A DNA stretch of 64,000 bases. It comes from Sisyra terminalis. Lineage: Eukaryota > Arthropoda > Insecta > Neuroptera > Sisyridae. Positions within the stretch are counted from its first letter, which is position 1. Each line of letters opens with the position of its first letter. The notes under the pieces were generated by a model, which saw nothing but the letters and a program-made list of their open reading frames with translations, had not been told where the DNA came from and did not search any database. The stretch covers positions 24,756,001-24,820,000 of the forward strand of contig OY292276.1 of assembly GCA_958496175.1 (NCBI GenBank), given 5' to 3'. Made by a program: the position numbers and the translations under genes. This document shows positions 33,893 through 44,950 of this stretch, piece by piece.

Positions 33893-34439
33893 GTATCGGT
33901 TTAAAGTTTGACTATCCCTAAAGCTGATACATTCTTTTATTTTTATTAAATCTTCACGTTTTTTTTTTATTCATTTGTTTCTAAACTTAAATATTTTCTC
34001 AAAATCACTTGAAACATTTGTTTCAAAATTTTAACTTCCACTATTGAAGTTTCCAACTTGCCAAACTTGTACAATTTAGCGCGTCCTAAAACAATGGAAA
34101 TCATATTGTTGATAAGTAGATAGTTTAAACTTAACATGTTGAAATTTTCACATAAAAACAAATTGAAGTTCTCTTCAAGTTTCTCTCGGAAGAATAATCA
34201 TTTTCCAGTGCATATAATTTTCCTTTTTGGAGATATAGTTTTTCTGCGTTTTTATTAAATGATTTCTTATTAAGTTTTGGAGGAAGTTTCAGAATGGATT
34301 TCATAGATGTTTTATGGCAGTTTTTATGGAGAAATAAGGGGAATTTGGAAGGAATGTTAACGAGAGAACATTTTATCGATGTTACAACAATGACACTGTA
34401 ACATATCAAAACGGAATTTGTCTATCAGTGAAAGTTATT

Positions 34440-34850
34440 TTAGCGTAAGCGAATCTTCATTGTTTCTTGGTTGTGGGGGAGTTTTCACGAATAACAAGCG
34501 CTCATAAACGAGTCATTAGTCGCTGAAATAATAAAGTTTTAATCACAAAACGCACTCCCTATGATTGTTTCTTGACGGGGTTGCATTTGGGGTAGTTGAG
34601 CGTATCTCAACTACCCCAAAGGGAGAACGGGGGTGCGTCAGTTAAAACAGCCATGGTGTGCTTATTGCCAGATAGCATGCCAACGTCGACATCTATCCTT
34701 AAATCAATTATCTACCCATTCGCTCCTGTCTATTATAAATGGCAACTACGAACGTGGACCATCAAATATTTATATGCCTTGGGTGCTTCGAAGGGGCGAA
34801 AATCCGAAGGGTTGCCCATACAACATCCCTTTTATAATCCTAAAATTAAA
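34440..34850. promoter_or_regulatory. unique GC-richer island with a perfect 15-bp hairpin
   Basis: TTTGGGGTAGTTGAG (34586-34600), CGTAT loop, CTCAACTACCCCAAA (34606-34620): perfect 15-bp arms. Downstream DNA to about 34850 is GC-richer and open in two + strand frames (34596-34856 and 34633-35121), neither with a recognisable domain. The palindrome could be a fused pair of transposon ends, an operator-like protein-binding site or the stem of an RNA hairpin; the sequence does not decide. Confidence 0.35.
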
Positions 34851-35159
34851 ACATAATGTAACCAATAGCAAAATAAAGTATCAAATATCAAAGCAAATTT
34901 TTGTCATTTCAAGAACAGAAAAAGCTTTCTATTTATTTGTTTTTTATAAAAATAATAAATATGGGGATAACAGTAAAATTTTCTTTAATTTCACGATATT
35001 AAAATTGTCATTTATTTCGATTGGGATAATGATATTTTCAGATTTTATCTCTACGGCTGAGATTATTATCATCTTCGCCAAGTTGCAAAAGCCTCATCTT
35101 ATTATTTCCATAGAAATATGATCTGAGCTTTAATTAAAAATTTAATTTAAAAATGTAAC

Positions 35160-35400
35160 CATAGAGCTTAAATCTCGGGATCAGACCTAATTTGAAAAAT
35201 GGCGCACAATGCCTTAAAGTATGTCGGTCGTGATAACGGCGGCGATGTGTTGTGTTGTGTTGACTTCTTCGGGAACGATGGGATGGCAAGGATTACAATC
35301 GGAACCATTGTGTTGTCGTCACGGCGTGTTAATAGCGCTGAAAAATGTTCCATCCACCTTGTTACCTCGATTTAGTCGGAGTTTATGCGAATAAAACAGG
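35160..35400. other. GC-rich island with overlapping short open frames
   Basis: Two + strand ATG frames overlap: 35199-35375 (58 codons, starting MAHNALKYVGRDNGGDVLCC) and 35221-35394 (57 codons, with a hydrophobic start MSVVITAAMCCVVLTSSG). A minus-strand frame covers 35168-35353. Since several frames are open together, high local GC is the simplest explanation. The second frame's N-terminus resembles a signal peptide, so a small secreted peptide or a first exon cannot be excluded. No family recognised. Confidence 0.2.
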
Positions 35401-37040
35401 AAAATGTGATGCTTGTATGTTTAATGTCTTTTTGAAAGCTTTGCGAGCTTTTCGAATTATTGTTATTTGCTTTATAATGATAATTAAAGTATTTGTTTGA
35501 GGAGCACATGTTGGGCTTTACATAAAATTAATTTAGATCTTAATGTTCAAGCGGTGATTGTTCATAATGTCTTTCACGAAAACTGTTTAATTAAATATTT
35601 AATAAATGTTTGTTTAACTTCATAAACTATCCTTTAAAATGTTGCAGATGAAATGATGAACATTTTCACCTTAATAAAACATCACACATACAAAGTCAAT
35701 TGACATCAAATATATTCATAAAAAAAACTTTTTTCGTTAAAATTTTTATTGTTAAGGACAAAAAAAAATCCTTTCATCATAAAAATTAGATAAGCAGAAG
35801 CAAAATCTTACGGATTCATATTTTTTTTTTATTTTAAAATTAAAAAGGAATACATCTATTATCTTAAAATTTCCGCGTTTTTACCCTCGGGGTTTATTTG
35901 TTCCTTTTTAATTTAACGAGTTCGTGTTTTCATTCTTACGAACATAATTTTAAATTTTCTATAAGTATATAAAACCGGAAATTTCTCACCCCTTTCCAAT
36001 TAAAAAAAAAAAAGGTGAACCGAACAGAATCAATTGGCACTTCGCAAACGGAAGCAATTTACTGAGTTTCCATATTTAGTTAATTTTTTTGTAGTATTTG
36101 ATATAAATAATTGGTATTACTTAAAAATCTTTTCAATTATAATAAACATCAGCGATCGTTTATGATACAAAATGATATATTGGCATATATAGAAAGTAGC
36201 TATATTGAACATATTTTTTGGCTTGGGCAAAGAAATGGAACAATAACATGAACTTAATTTTCATAACTCAATATATTCTTATTTAGCATTGCATGCAATC
36301 ATACTTCTATCTCTGAACCCCAACAAAACTAAATAGGTACATGATAATATCAAAAAATGTAACATTCACGAGAAGTAGAAATCTTTATAAACGATGCCCA
36401 ACTCGATCAAGTACACAAGTAAACATACCTAAACACTATAATCAATGAAAGATGGGAAACCAAGTGTTGAAATTAAAGATTGAATAGCCAAAATACGAAC
36501 AACATTCCCAAAAATGAAGCAAGTTTATTGCATACGCGACATAAATACCGATTTAAAAATCAAAGTGCTCTAATTTTAACCAATTTTCCCCAGTGCTTCT
36601 GCATGAAGTAGAATCTTGGTTAGAAAGGGACATTTTACTTGTACAAATAAAAGCTTCTAAAGCATTCTGAAAGTTTGACGAGTGGAGAAAATAACAAAAT
36701 ATAGCTCGAAAAATCAACCGAGTTTGTGAACATTGTAAAGCGTCGGAAAATTGAATAATTCGGTTATATTATGAGACACCCAGAAACGTACATCTTAAAC
36801 TATTATAATTCATAGGAAAATAATGGAAAAACGAAATGTAAATAAAAAAAACATCCTAACTGAAAAATTTAAGGACGTGGTGCGGTCAACAAAACTGTTC
36901 CAGGATGTAGTAAATTAAATAGCTATTATTAATCTATTATCCAATAAAAACGTTATACTCAATGCTCTTATTGGTTATGATATTTTAAGAAGATCCATAC
37001 TTCTCGGCATTATGGGTCAATTAAACGAATCTTTAAAACT
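35401..37040. other. gene-free AT-rich stretch
   Basis: Nothing recognised. Confidence 0.55.
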
Positions 37041-37049
37041 ATAGAAAAC

Positions 37050-37410
37050 ATTGAAAGGTATATAAATATCCATGAATTGTCCCCAAGTCCTTGGGGATTT
37101 TTTATCCAAAGCTCTACAGTGTTTTCACGCATTCATAGATATAACTATATATTGGCTTTTCTCCGAAATAGAAGACTGAGGTTGTTCAAATTACTGAAAA
37201 TTTCCGAAGAAAACCAGTCAACCTTCCAAAATATTATAACAGGTAACGAAGAACTGGTAAACAGTTAAGGAAATATAAATATCAATGAACTATATTATAT
37301 TTTGGGTACTTCTTTATTCAAAGCACAACCGAGTTTACACGGTGCTAAATTACTAAAAATTTCCGAAACGATGATGATAACAATTGTCAAAATTTTAATA
37401 ATACAATTGG
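37050..37410 (+). repeat. degenerate tandem duplication, about 215-bp period
   Basis: Unit 1 (37052-37245) and unit 2 (37265-37410) share GAAA-ATATAAATATC-ATGAA-T, TTGGG-A-TT-TTTATCCAAAG or -ATTCAAAG, AAATTACT-AAAATTTCCGAA and CAA--TTCCAAAATATTATAA or GTCAAAATTTTAATAATA. Unit 1 also carries the perfect hairpin CCCCAAG-TC-CTTGGGG (37081-37096). Non-coding. Confidence 0.5.
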
Positions 37411-37591
37411 GTTTGTGATTTTTTTTTTTTTGTGATAAATGGAAAGATCATATATAAGTTTTATAGCAAAACTATTTTTTATTTTTTTATTTTCGCAATA
37501 ATTTAAAAGTTATTTCAAAATAAAAATTAATTTTTGAATTTTTTGAATCTAGTACCGAAAACACGCCGACAGCTCCCGAACAAACACGAGC

Positions 37592-38013
37592 GCGTGTGAC
37601 GTCCTAATGTTAGTTGTCAATGATTGCAGTTGATACAGAAATAATAAGTACAGTGTTTTGATTGATTTAATTCTGTTGTGATAGTTAAATATTGAAATTT
37701 ATATTGAGCATGTCGAACCTTAAAAGTTACTGTTCTTGTTTTGTACCATTATGAACGAATACTACAAAAACAACTCCTAACGAAATGTTTTTAAATGTTC
37801 CCCAAGATGGCAAACGTCGAAATAAATGGATTCAAGCAGTGCAGGAATATTATCAGACTTTGCCTTTATAAATCATTTATCACACATAGCTAATTGGAAT
37901 CAACTAACGACTCGTTTTTTAGCAATAAATATTCAATATTATTGTCTAGTCACGTGTAATAGCTGTAAACGCTGTATTGTTATTAAATAGCTATAACATT
38001 ATTACGTCACAAC
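37592..38013. mobile_element. candidate element with GTGACGT inverted repeats around a THAP relic
   Basis: The left sequence GTGTGACGTCCTAATGTTAG (37594-37613) and the right CTATAACATTATTACGTCAC (37991-38010) are inverted copies with a few mismatches. They enclose the THAP-like frame at 37710-37871. This could be a small DNA element that carries THAP coding sequence, a collapsed P-like transposon, or coincidence. Flanking duplications were not found. Confidence 0.35.
37710..37871 (+). pseudogene. broken THAP-domain reading frame
   Basis: From ATG the frame reads MSNLKSYCSCFVPL, a TGA stop, then TNTTKTTPNEMFLNVPQ and DGKRRNKWIQAV before a TAA. THAP zinc fingers begin with M-x(3-6)-C-x-x-x-x-C, then K-x-P-x-x-x-F-x-x-P-x-x-x-x-R-R-x-x-W. 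Here the first cysteines, the F-x-x-V-P segment and the K-R-R-x-x-W helix are all in place and correctly spaced. The stop (37752) sits exactly where the second zinc cysteine should be, one base from a Cys codon. The C-terminal C-x-x-H and AVPTIF parts are absent. A THAP gene copy or a P-element-type transposase N-terminus are both possible. Confidence 0.55.
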
Positions 38014-38639
38014 TATGGTGACCATTCATGGCGCGTTTATAGTCACGTGATTTTTTTTTAAATTTTATCAATTTTTAATCGTTTATAATTAATTGAAAAA
38101 AAAATTTTTTTAAGTTTTTTGTATTAAATATCAATATTATTAATAATAAAGTTTTAAAATACATGAAAAAAATTAATAATTTTTTTTTTCAAATTCCCAA
38201 TTAAGGTAGAATAAAATAATTTAATTCAGTTGTGATGGTCAAATGTTTGAATTAACGTAATGTTGGATTATTTTGATTTTAAGAAGTATTAAAATTTTTA
38301 ATTTTTGCACTACACTTTACTTATTAATTCATTTTGCAACTATTTCCCTCAATACCCACTTAATATTGCAATAGTTTTCAGCTTTAAACCGGTTTACCTC
38401 TTAGTTTAACAATCGAATTATTGTTTGGCAAATTTTTTTTGGACTTATTTGTATTTAAAAGATATAATCTTAAAATAACAACCCGATTCAACTACTTTTG
38501 AGTTTTTACGTTTTCATTATAAAATTACATTTGCTCCATTGTTAAGAATAATGAAAACGCCTGGCATTCATAAATTTATTTTTTGTAAAATCAAACATTG
38601 ATGTAACAACATTGATAATTTATTAAATTGTTTAAATAA

Positions 38640-38725
38640 GATGTACATCGATAATTATATTTGATGTAAAATATCGAAACCTTGTATCGATTATCGATTT
38701 TTACCGAAACTTCACTTAAAATCAT
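38640..38725. repeat. ATCGAT-rich patch
   Basis: ACATCGATAATTA, AATATCGAAACC, GTATCGATTATCGATTTTTA and ACCGAAACTTCACT occur in about 80 bp. The same words appear at 24700-24790 and 39452-39560, and ACCGAAACTT also in the 27597 cluster. Confidence 0.45.
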
Positions 38726-39451
38726 CGAAAACTATCCGCAATATTTTGATTATCAAACTTTTTTCTCTTCAAAAAGTTTGCTATCTTTGGACGTGAGAAT
38801 GTAGTCAATAAAAGGGCTATAGGTACCAGTAATGTTATATTGTAGCTGTCATAATGTGTTGATAATATCTTGAGTGTTGGTATAGCAAAATTTTCTGAGA
38901 TAGATAGTGAGATGAGAAATAGCTTTTTAATTAAAACAAAATATACCAACTAATAGAAATATTTGGTTAGAATATTAAACAACTATAGCGTAGAAAAAAA
39001 AGCAAACTAAGCAAACTTATTTTTAAGGCTTTATCCTGACCAATGATGTTTAGGTAAACCTTGCAAGAACATAAATTTACTTAAAGCGTTTTCTTTTCAT
39101 TCTATTCCTCTGCTGGTAGCCTATTTGAACAGCTTTTAAAAATAAGCATTCGGATGAAACAAAAGCTCCTATATAATAGTTATGTATTTAAAGCAATTTT
39201 ACAAAGCATAGGAAATTGAACTTTTAGACCACTTCAGATTTCCAATAGATTCTTGCTGAATCTTTCTCCTACTCGACTAGACAAATATATTTTTCCTACA
39301 GTTCATCTCTAATGCTGGGTTTCAGTAGTAACATTGAAAAGTCACCAGCTTAAGATGTCATTTATAAAAAATTAAAGTAATTCTGAATGTTTAAATATAT
39401 ATCTTCTCATTAGTTCTTGGCATTGTTAGTTATAGTTAATTTTTCCATTAA

Positions 39452-39560
39452 ATCGATGCATCGACTAGTCGAAAAGAATCCGACAAATTCTATGTCAAAA
39501 CATTGAATCAATCCGATGTATCGTATCACAAGTATCAAGTAGGTTCGATACATCGATATT
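39452..39560. repeat. ATCGATGCATCGA-rich patch
   Basis: AAATCGATGCATCGACTAGT, AATCCGATGTATCGTATCAC and TTCGATACATCGATATTTAG are three variants of a self-complementary GATGYATCGA word within 110 bp. Confidence 0.5.
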
Positions 39561-41300
39561 TAGTGAATACAACTCCTACCGGAAGCCAAATTGCCCTTAC
39601 GATGGCTTTAAGATCAATAAAGAGATTTTGCTAAAAATCAGTTTAATTAAAATATTCTCTTGGAAACGTTGAGCTCTTAGACTACAACGAGAGGTAGAAT
39701 TTTATAATATTTGGGTTAACTAAGTTCTTATTTTTAAAAGAAAAGTTATTTTTGGTATTCAACTTGATTTTTTTAAGGAATTTACAAATTCTATTATACT
39801 TGACTTGCCAAAGAAAACAATAATATCAACATTCTTCTTTTATCAACTATTTTAGTAATTTGATAAAATATCTTAAAGAATTTAAAAATCACTTTCTTAT
39901 TGATTTAAAAATATTCTTCCAATCAAAGGAAATAGATTTTTACTCCTTGGCATAAATCTTTTGTTTCAATGTATACTTCTTGAACTAATTTATAGAAAAA
40001 AAAAACGTTTTTACTTTCAAATCATGAAATATTAAACTTGAATAAAAATTTATGTTTTACGTTTATAATTTTTAATAGAATATCGGGAATCGACGTTGGA
40101 AAATACCGTTAACCTTGTTAAATCGCAAATCAAGTGAAAGTAAAAACCACGTTCGCCACACACCCACATAAACATTTTCACGTTATTTTTTCATTTTTTT
40201 TTTCGCTTAATCAATTTTGAAAAGATTTTCTTTCATAACAGTGCTTTTCATTTTCAAATTTTCAAATATGTATCAATAAAAGCTCTTTTGTTTGACGTTA
40301 AAACAGCAGAAATGGTTCGTCATAACAAAACATATATAATATTATATTTAATTCATTGCCATTATGCCTCGCATAGCTTCACCTCTTTCCAAAACGAACG
40401 AGAAAAATGAGATGGCATTGTCATTTTTTTCGCATTGAATAACGGGAACAAAAGACACAAATACTCACAAACTTGAGACTTTAAATTTTTGCCAAACAAA
40501 TATTATTTTTAATTCAGTGTTTATATAAAGAAATTGAAATTTTTTGCTTTGTTAAGCTTGGCATATTTCAATAGCAATTATAATAAAGCGAAATTGATTT
40601 TCGTTTCGATACAATTCAAATGTATATTTTTTAATAATATGAAATGAAAGAAAGCTCTTTTGTTCAAAGGTACTGGAACAAGATAATGCTTAAAGTTAAA
40701 TTTATTCATGAAATAATAATACATTTTTTTTCCTCTTCTCGCTTTATTATCATCAATCTAAAACCACTTCCAACCAAAAATAAATTTTCTCTAAAAGGTT
40801 TACATTGAAGTATATAATAAATTTTAATTATTTGTAAAAACTTTAATTTACTTGTAAATAAGTTTAACTATCATATAATTAAACGAGAAACATTCATGGA
40901 AGTTTGAACTGCTTTACCTGTAACAAAAAAAAACGTATTTTAATTGTAATCATTTTTCACAGAAAATATATGTGAAGTGTAAAACATCTCAAAGATCTTT
41001 CTTAAAACTTAAATAAAGCCATATATAGTTGTCAAAGGTATTAAAATTTCCTGAAAACAGAAATTGAAAATAATCTTAATTTATAATAGAGCAATTAGTT
41101 CATTCATCAATTAACATTTTTAAAGTGATCAAGGAGAAATTAAAGGTTGCAAATTAAAATCACGATTGGATCCATCGAGGACTATCGATGATAAAGAAAA
41201 ACTTAGTTAGGATAATTTTCATGTTCTTTTCGATTAGTGTTGCTCCAATTAGTGTAATTTATTTTCCAAATAAAAGTTTATCCGGAGGTTAAAAACACAT
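39561..41300. other. gene-free AT-rich stretch
   Basis: Nothing recognised. Confidence 0.55.
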
Positions 41301-41317
41301 ACACGTATTTTCTCTTA

Positions 41318-41425
41318 AAAATAGTTATAAGTGTTAGATTTATCTAAAAGATAATTTTTTATGTATTAAAGACATAGCTATCATAAGAAAATGATCTTTC
41401 TATCCATGAATGAAAATATCAGCCG
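41318..41425. repeat. AGATAA-rich MITE-like fragment
   Basis: TTTATCTAAAAGATAATTTT and, at the right, ATGAAAATATCAGCCGTTAG resemble the internal and right-end parts of the element at 41599-41805. Confidence 0.35.
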
Positions 41426-41598
41426 TTAGGAAGATTAACTATACGTTTTACACAGTGAATGGTCTTTATTCATTTTTAATATAAAATAACAAATCAATTT
41501 ACTGACAATGTATTTAAATAAGCTTGTTGAAAATTGAATTTCCTCAATAATAAGAAAATGCTTGAAAGTATAGAAAAATAATTGCAGATTTTACTTAA

Positions 41599-41805
41599 AG
41601 GTCGGTATTTTTACTTATGGATAAAGAGGCTATGGTCGCAAGATTGTCATTTAATAGACAAAATTTATCTATCAGATAAATCTTACACAGTTATAAAGAT
41701 AAATATCACTATTCTTAGGTAACAATACTCATGTTTTCTCTATTATTTAGATAAAATTTTACCTGGAAGATAAATGTCACTACTTCACGTGAAAATACCA
41801 GCCCT
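41599..41805. mobile_element. MITE-like element ending in GGTATTTTCAC
   Basis: Left AGGTCGGTATTTTTACTTAT and right ACGTGAAAATACCAGCCCT are imperfect inverted repeats. The interior is rich in ATTTATCT/AGATAAAT words (AATTTATCTATCAGATAAAT) and has no coding capacity. Partial relatives at 41318-41425 and 61435-61478. No duplication settled. Confidence 0.45.
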
Positions 41806-42479
41806 AAATAGGAAGAGAGAAGGCCTAAACAAAAAAACGGGGAAAAGAAAATTCTCAAAAGTTTTTTGCTATATTAAAACGAAAAGTTAAAGTTATAAAA
41901 GATTATTCTTTGATTTCGACTGATTTTATCGATTTATAAAAAAATTGACTTTGGGACCTTTTTAGAGTTTCATCGGCTTCAAACTTCATCTGCTCACAAT
42001 AACGTAACACATTCGATTATGATAATAGTTTTCGACTATTACAAACTTGTTTTGAATGCAAAATGCAATATAAATTATTCAAAGGATTTGCCGTAACTCC
42101 GACTGTCCTTTTGCTCATATTTTGCAAATCCATTCATCAGATAATAAGATTACTCGTCTTTACAAGCAAAAGGCTATTGAAATTAGACAAGAAGCAAGCA
42201 AACAAACATTAACCAAAAGTTTACCGTTTGAATATCAAAACTATTAATGACGTTGAAACGAAAATTTTCAATAAAATAAAACAGTTGTTAATTACTGCAC
42301 TAACATCTTTGATGATATTCTTCATAACTAATAAAAAAAAAACTATTCATGTTAAAAGTTGGAGTTAATTATTGTGTTGATAATTTAAGCTGAACAAGTA
42401 TGAAAAAAGCTTCATAATGCTCGTTAGGGATGCATTACAATAATTAAATATTATTTTATAAGTGAGTACCGTATCTAAT
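41806..42479. other. gene-free AT-rich stretch
   Basis: Nothing recognised. Confidence 0.5.
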
Positions 42480-42740
42480 GGTTATTTATTGTCGTCTAGA
42501 CAGCGCTAACTTTCTGGGTAATTTAACGGGATGTTTTTAAAAATATATCACCATTTGTCACGGCCCTCCTAAACACATACATATTATGCATATTTTAAAC
42601 GAAGACTTCTGACATCTGTTTTACGGAGATAATTTACGATTAACTCACATCTCGTTTGAGCAATCCTGAAAGCCACACGCTCGTTAATTGCGTATCAAAT
42701 AATAAACGACGCAGTTTTGTGCGTTTAGTTTGTGTTTTCA
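42480..42740. promoter_or_regulatory. unique island
   Basis: Somewhat GC-richer, non-repetitive (GTCGTCTAGACAGCGCTAAC, CCATTTGTCACGGCCCTCC). No frame or repeat. Weak candidate conserved element. Confidence 0.12.
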
Positions 42741-44185
42741 AAGTTGGAAAGGTTGGAATTTCTACGCTTTTTTGTTCTCTTTGTTCTATTTTGAATACTT
42801 GGGATACTTCAACTCGATAAAAGTTATATTAATAATTTCAGTTATTTTAATCTACCAATAATATGGCCAATGTACTAAGTAATAGTTTTGCACGTTAAAA
42901 GAGAAAAAAATATTTTCATGAGGTAGCATGAAATTAGGTTTACATAATATTTACGCACGACGTATACTTGCCCAATTCAATTGATTAATATTTTGAAATC
43001 AATTTCCCTCTGGGGAATTGTATTTGTCACCTTAAGTAAAGAAGCTTTTCTGTTTCCAATAATTGCGTGACTTTCAACGTAATTGAATTTAAAAGTATTT
43101 TTTTTCAATAGTTCTCCTAAGTAAAACCAAAAAATGTAACACCAATAATAATTTTTTCTGTTTTAAAAACTAATCAACAACCAGCTGATGATTCATTCAC
43201 TTGTTGCAAAATTCCCATTTTCTTCGAGGGTTGGGATTCCCGATTCCATGCTTTCGTTCGCAGTAGGAATATTACAGAACTTCGACTCAGAATCGGAAAA
43301 GTTGGAATTTTCGATTGATTTTATACCTCCGACTATGATTTCAGATCAGAAAATTATGATATCTAAAATAAATTGGCAAAGCAACAAACTTTTGTTAATC
43401 GAAAACAATTTATTTTCTTAATAGAATCACCCAAATTGACTGATTTTTTTCAATTAAATTGTTGTTTTATTAATACAATAGTAGACAAACGAAAATAATT
43501 TGTATGTATGTCGGCAAAGCCAGAACAAAAGCATGTGACTGACAACCAAATATAGTAACCATTCAATTGACATTCCGACTTTTTGTCAATTGTTGAGTCA
43601 GTGTTGACTATGAATATTTCACGGGTAGTTACTAGTTGTTTCATATTTAACTGATTCGAAAAACTTTTTCACTATACTTTTATAATTTCATTAGACCTGT
43701 CCTTAACTTATGTATTTTGTACTTCGACTCTAAACCCAAAAAATCCAATTAAAAATCTCGGATTTCAACTATGGTTCCGATTAACTAATCATTAATGCTT
43801 CCTTAACTCGCAGGCCAGACACCAAAAAACACATATAAATAAAGATTATTTATGTGTTGTAGTGTTGTACTCGTACATCTATTAAACCTTTTCTAGGGCT
43901 TCGTTTATGATACTTTCTCTGAAGATATTAAACAGATCTGGAGATAAATACCATCTTTAGTTCACTCTTTATCTAATCTTGCTATTCCTATTTTCTTTTT
44001 TTTTTATTATAAAAATCATTATTTTCCGTGAATAAATACAAATTTTCCATTTGTTCTACTTCAAATATGAATAGCTACATGGTTATCCATAAGATATCAT
44101 TATAGTCGATGAAGTACAAATATATTTTTTTGATTCTTTTCGCTTATTTTTTGGAATAATTATCATTACTCTTGAGGCACACTTT
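42741..44185. other. gene-free stretch
   Basis: No gene recognised. The 77-codon frame at 43188-43421 matches no domain. Confidence 0.5.
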
Positions 44186-44191
44186 GTATGG

Positions 44192-44248
44192 ATTGAACGG
44201 ATTGGATTTAGTTCGTTCTTCAGAATCGTACACTAAATTCCGTTCAAT
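44192..44248. repeat. 57-bp imperfect hairpin
   Basis: ATTGAACGGA (44192-44201) pairs perfectly with TCCGTTCAAT (44239-44248), and inner TTTAG (44207-44211) with CTAAA (44233-44237). Could be a MITE relic or an RNA hairpin. Confidence 0.5.
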
Positions 44249-44541
44249 GAAGTTCCAATGTGAATGAATGTGCGATATAAAATACAGCAGAAAACTATTT
44301 TCTCGTATTGTGGTTTCATTTCTTTCATTTCAATTTTTTTCTTAATCATTCCCTAAGAACTTTCAGTGAACTCTGATGATCTTCTTTCTATTAGATAAAA
44401 GAAATTTCTTGTCTACGCCTCTGTATGGACTTAGATGTGCACTATAAGGGTCCTTAGTAGGCCTTGATAATCGTTAGTATCATTGGTACCATTGGTAACA
44501 TTGAAACAACGTGAAAAAGAATAATTAATGAGAATGTTGAG

Positions 44542-44950
44542 CCTATTGGTGGCCGAGTGGTCAAAGTGACCGCTTCAAAACTAAAAGGTGTTGGGTTCGA
44601 TCCTCGAATCGAGCATATTGTTGATTTTTCTGGATTTACGGGTTCTTATTAACTCTAAAGTCGCTAAAGCCCTTAGTACAATGGTTCTTAACTGGGGTTC
44701 AAACGAACCCGAGGAGTTTGGTGAGTCAGTCTCGCGGGTTTGACGGAGGTCAAGAATCATCCCCGACTCATATGACCAATGTATAAATATATACCAATGT
44801 TTAGAATTTTAAAAATTTATATTTTTTTCCCCCAATTCAGAAGAGTTCAGTGATGCACATGTGAAACTCGTGGGGGTCAGTACCTCCAACAAGGGTAAGA
44901 ATCACTGCCTTCGTAGTTATAAAACGACGGTAAATAACAATTAAAAAAAT
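44542..44950 (+). mobile_element. tRNA-derived SINE with perfect 10-bp duplication (carries a hAT insertion)
   Basis: Best family reference. The head reads GCCTATTGGTGGCCGAGTGG, with RNA polymerase III A box TGGCCGAGTGG (44550-44560) and B box GGTTCGATCC (44594-44603). The head resembles tRNA-Ser/Leu type genes, but the tRNA fold is not kept. The body follows with GATTTACGGGTTCTTATTAA, TCTAAAGTCGCTAAAGCC, and the tail TATAAAACGACGGTAAATAA ending in an A-run. GAATGTTGAG flanks it at 44532-44541 and 44951-44960 with no mismatch. Without the inserted hAT the SINE is about 172 bp. Mobilisation by a LINE through target-primed reverse transcription is inferred. Confidence 0.9.
44679..44907. mobile_element. 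hAT-type MITE inserted in the SINE
   Basis: Begins CAATGGTTCTTAACTGGGG and ends AACAAGGGTAAGAATCACTG, imperfect inverted repeats of the CAGTGGTTCTTA hAT style. CCTTAGTA (44671-44678) and CCTTCGTA (44908-44915) form an 8-bp duplication with one mismatch. Removing element and one duplication rejoins the SINE text (GCTAAAGCCTT-GTAGTTATAAAA), matching uninterrupted copies. Non-coding. A similar right end lies at 60049-60067. Confidence 0.85.

Noticed and set aside
34633..35121. 162-codon + strand open frame, the longest in the window
   Set aside because: The first third lies in a GC-richer island open in two frames; the rest is AT-rich with Lys/Ile/Phe-dominated translation. No domain recognised and no splice context, so not called as a gene.
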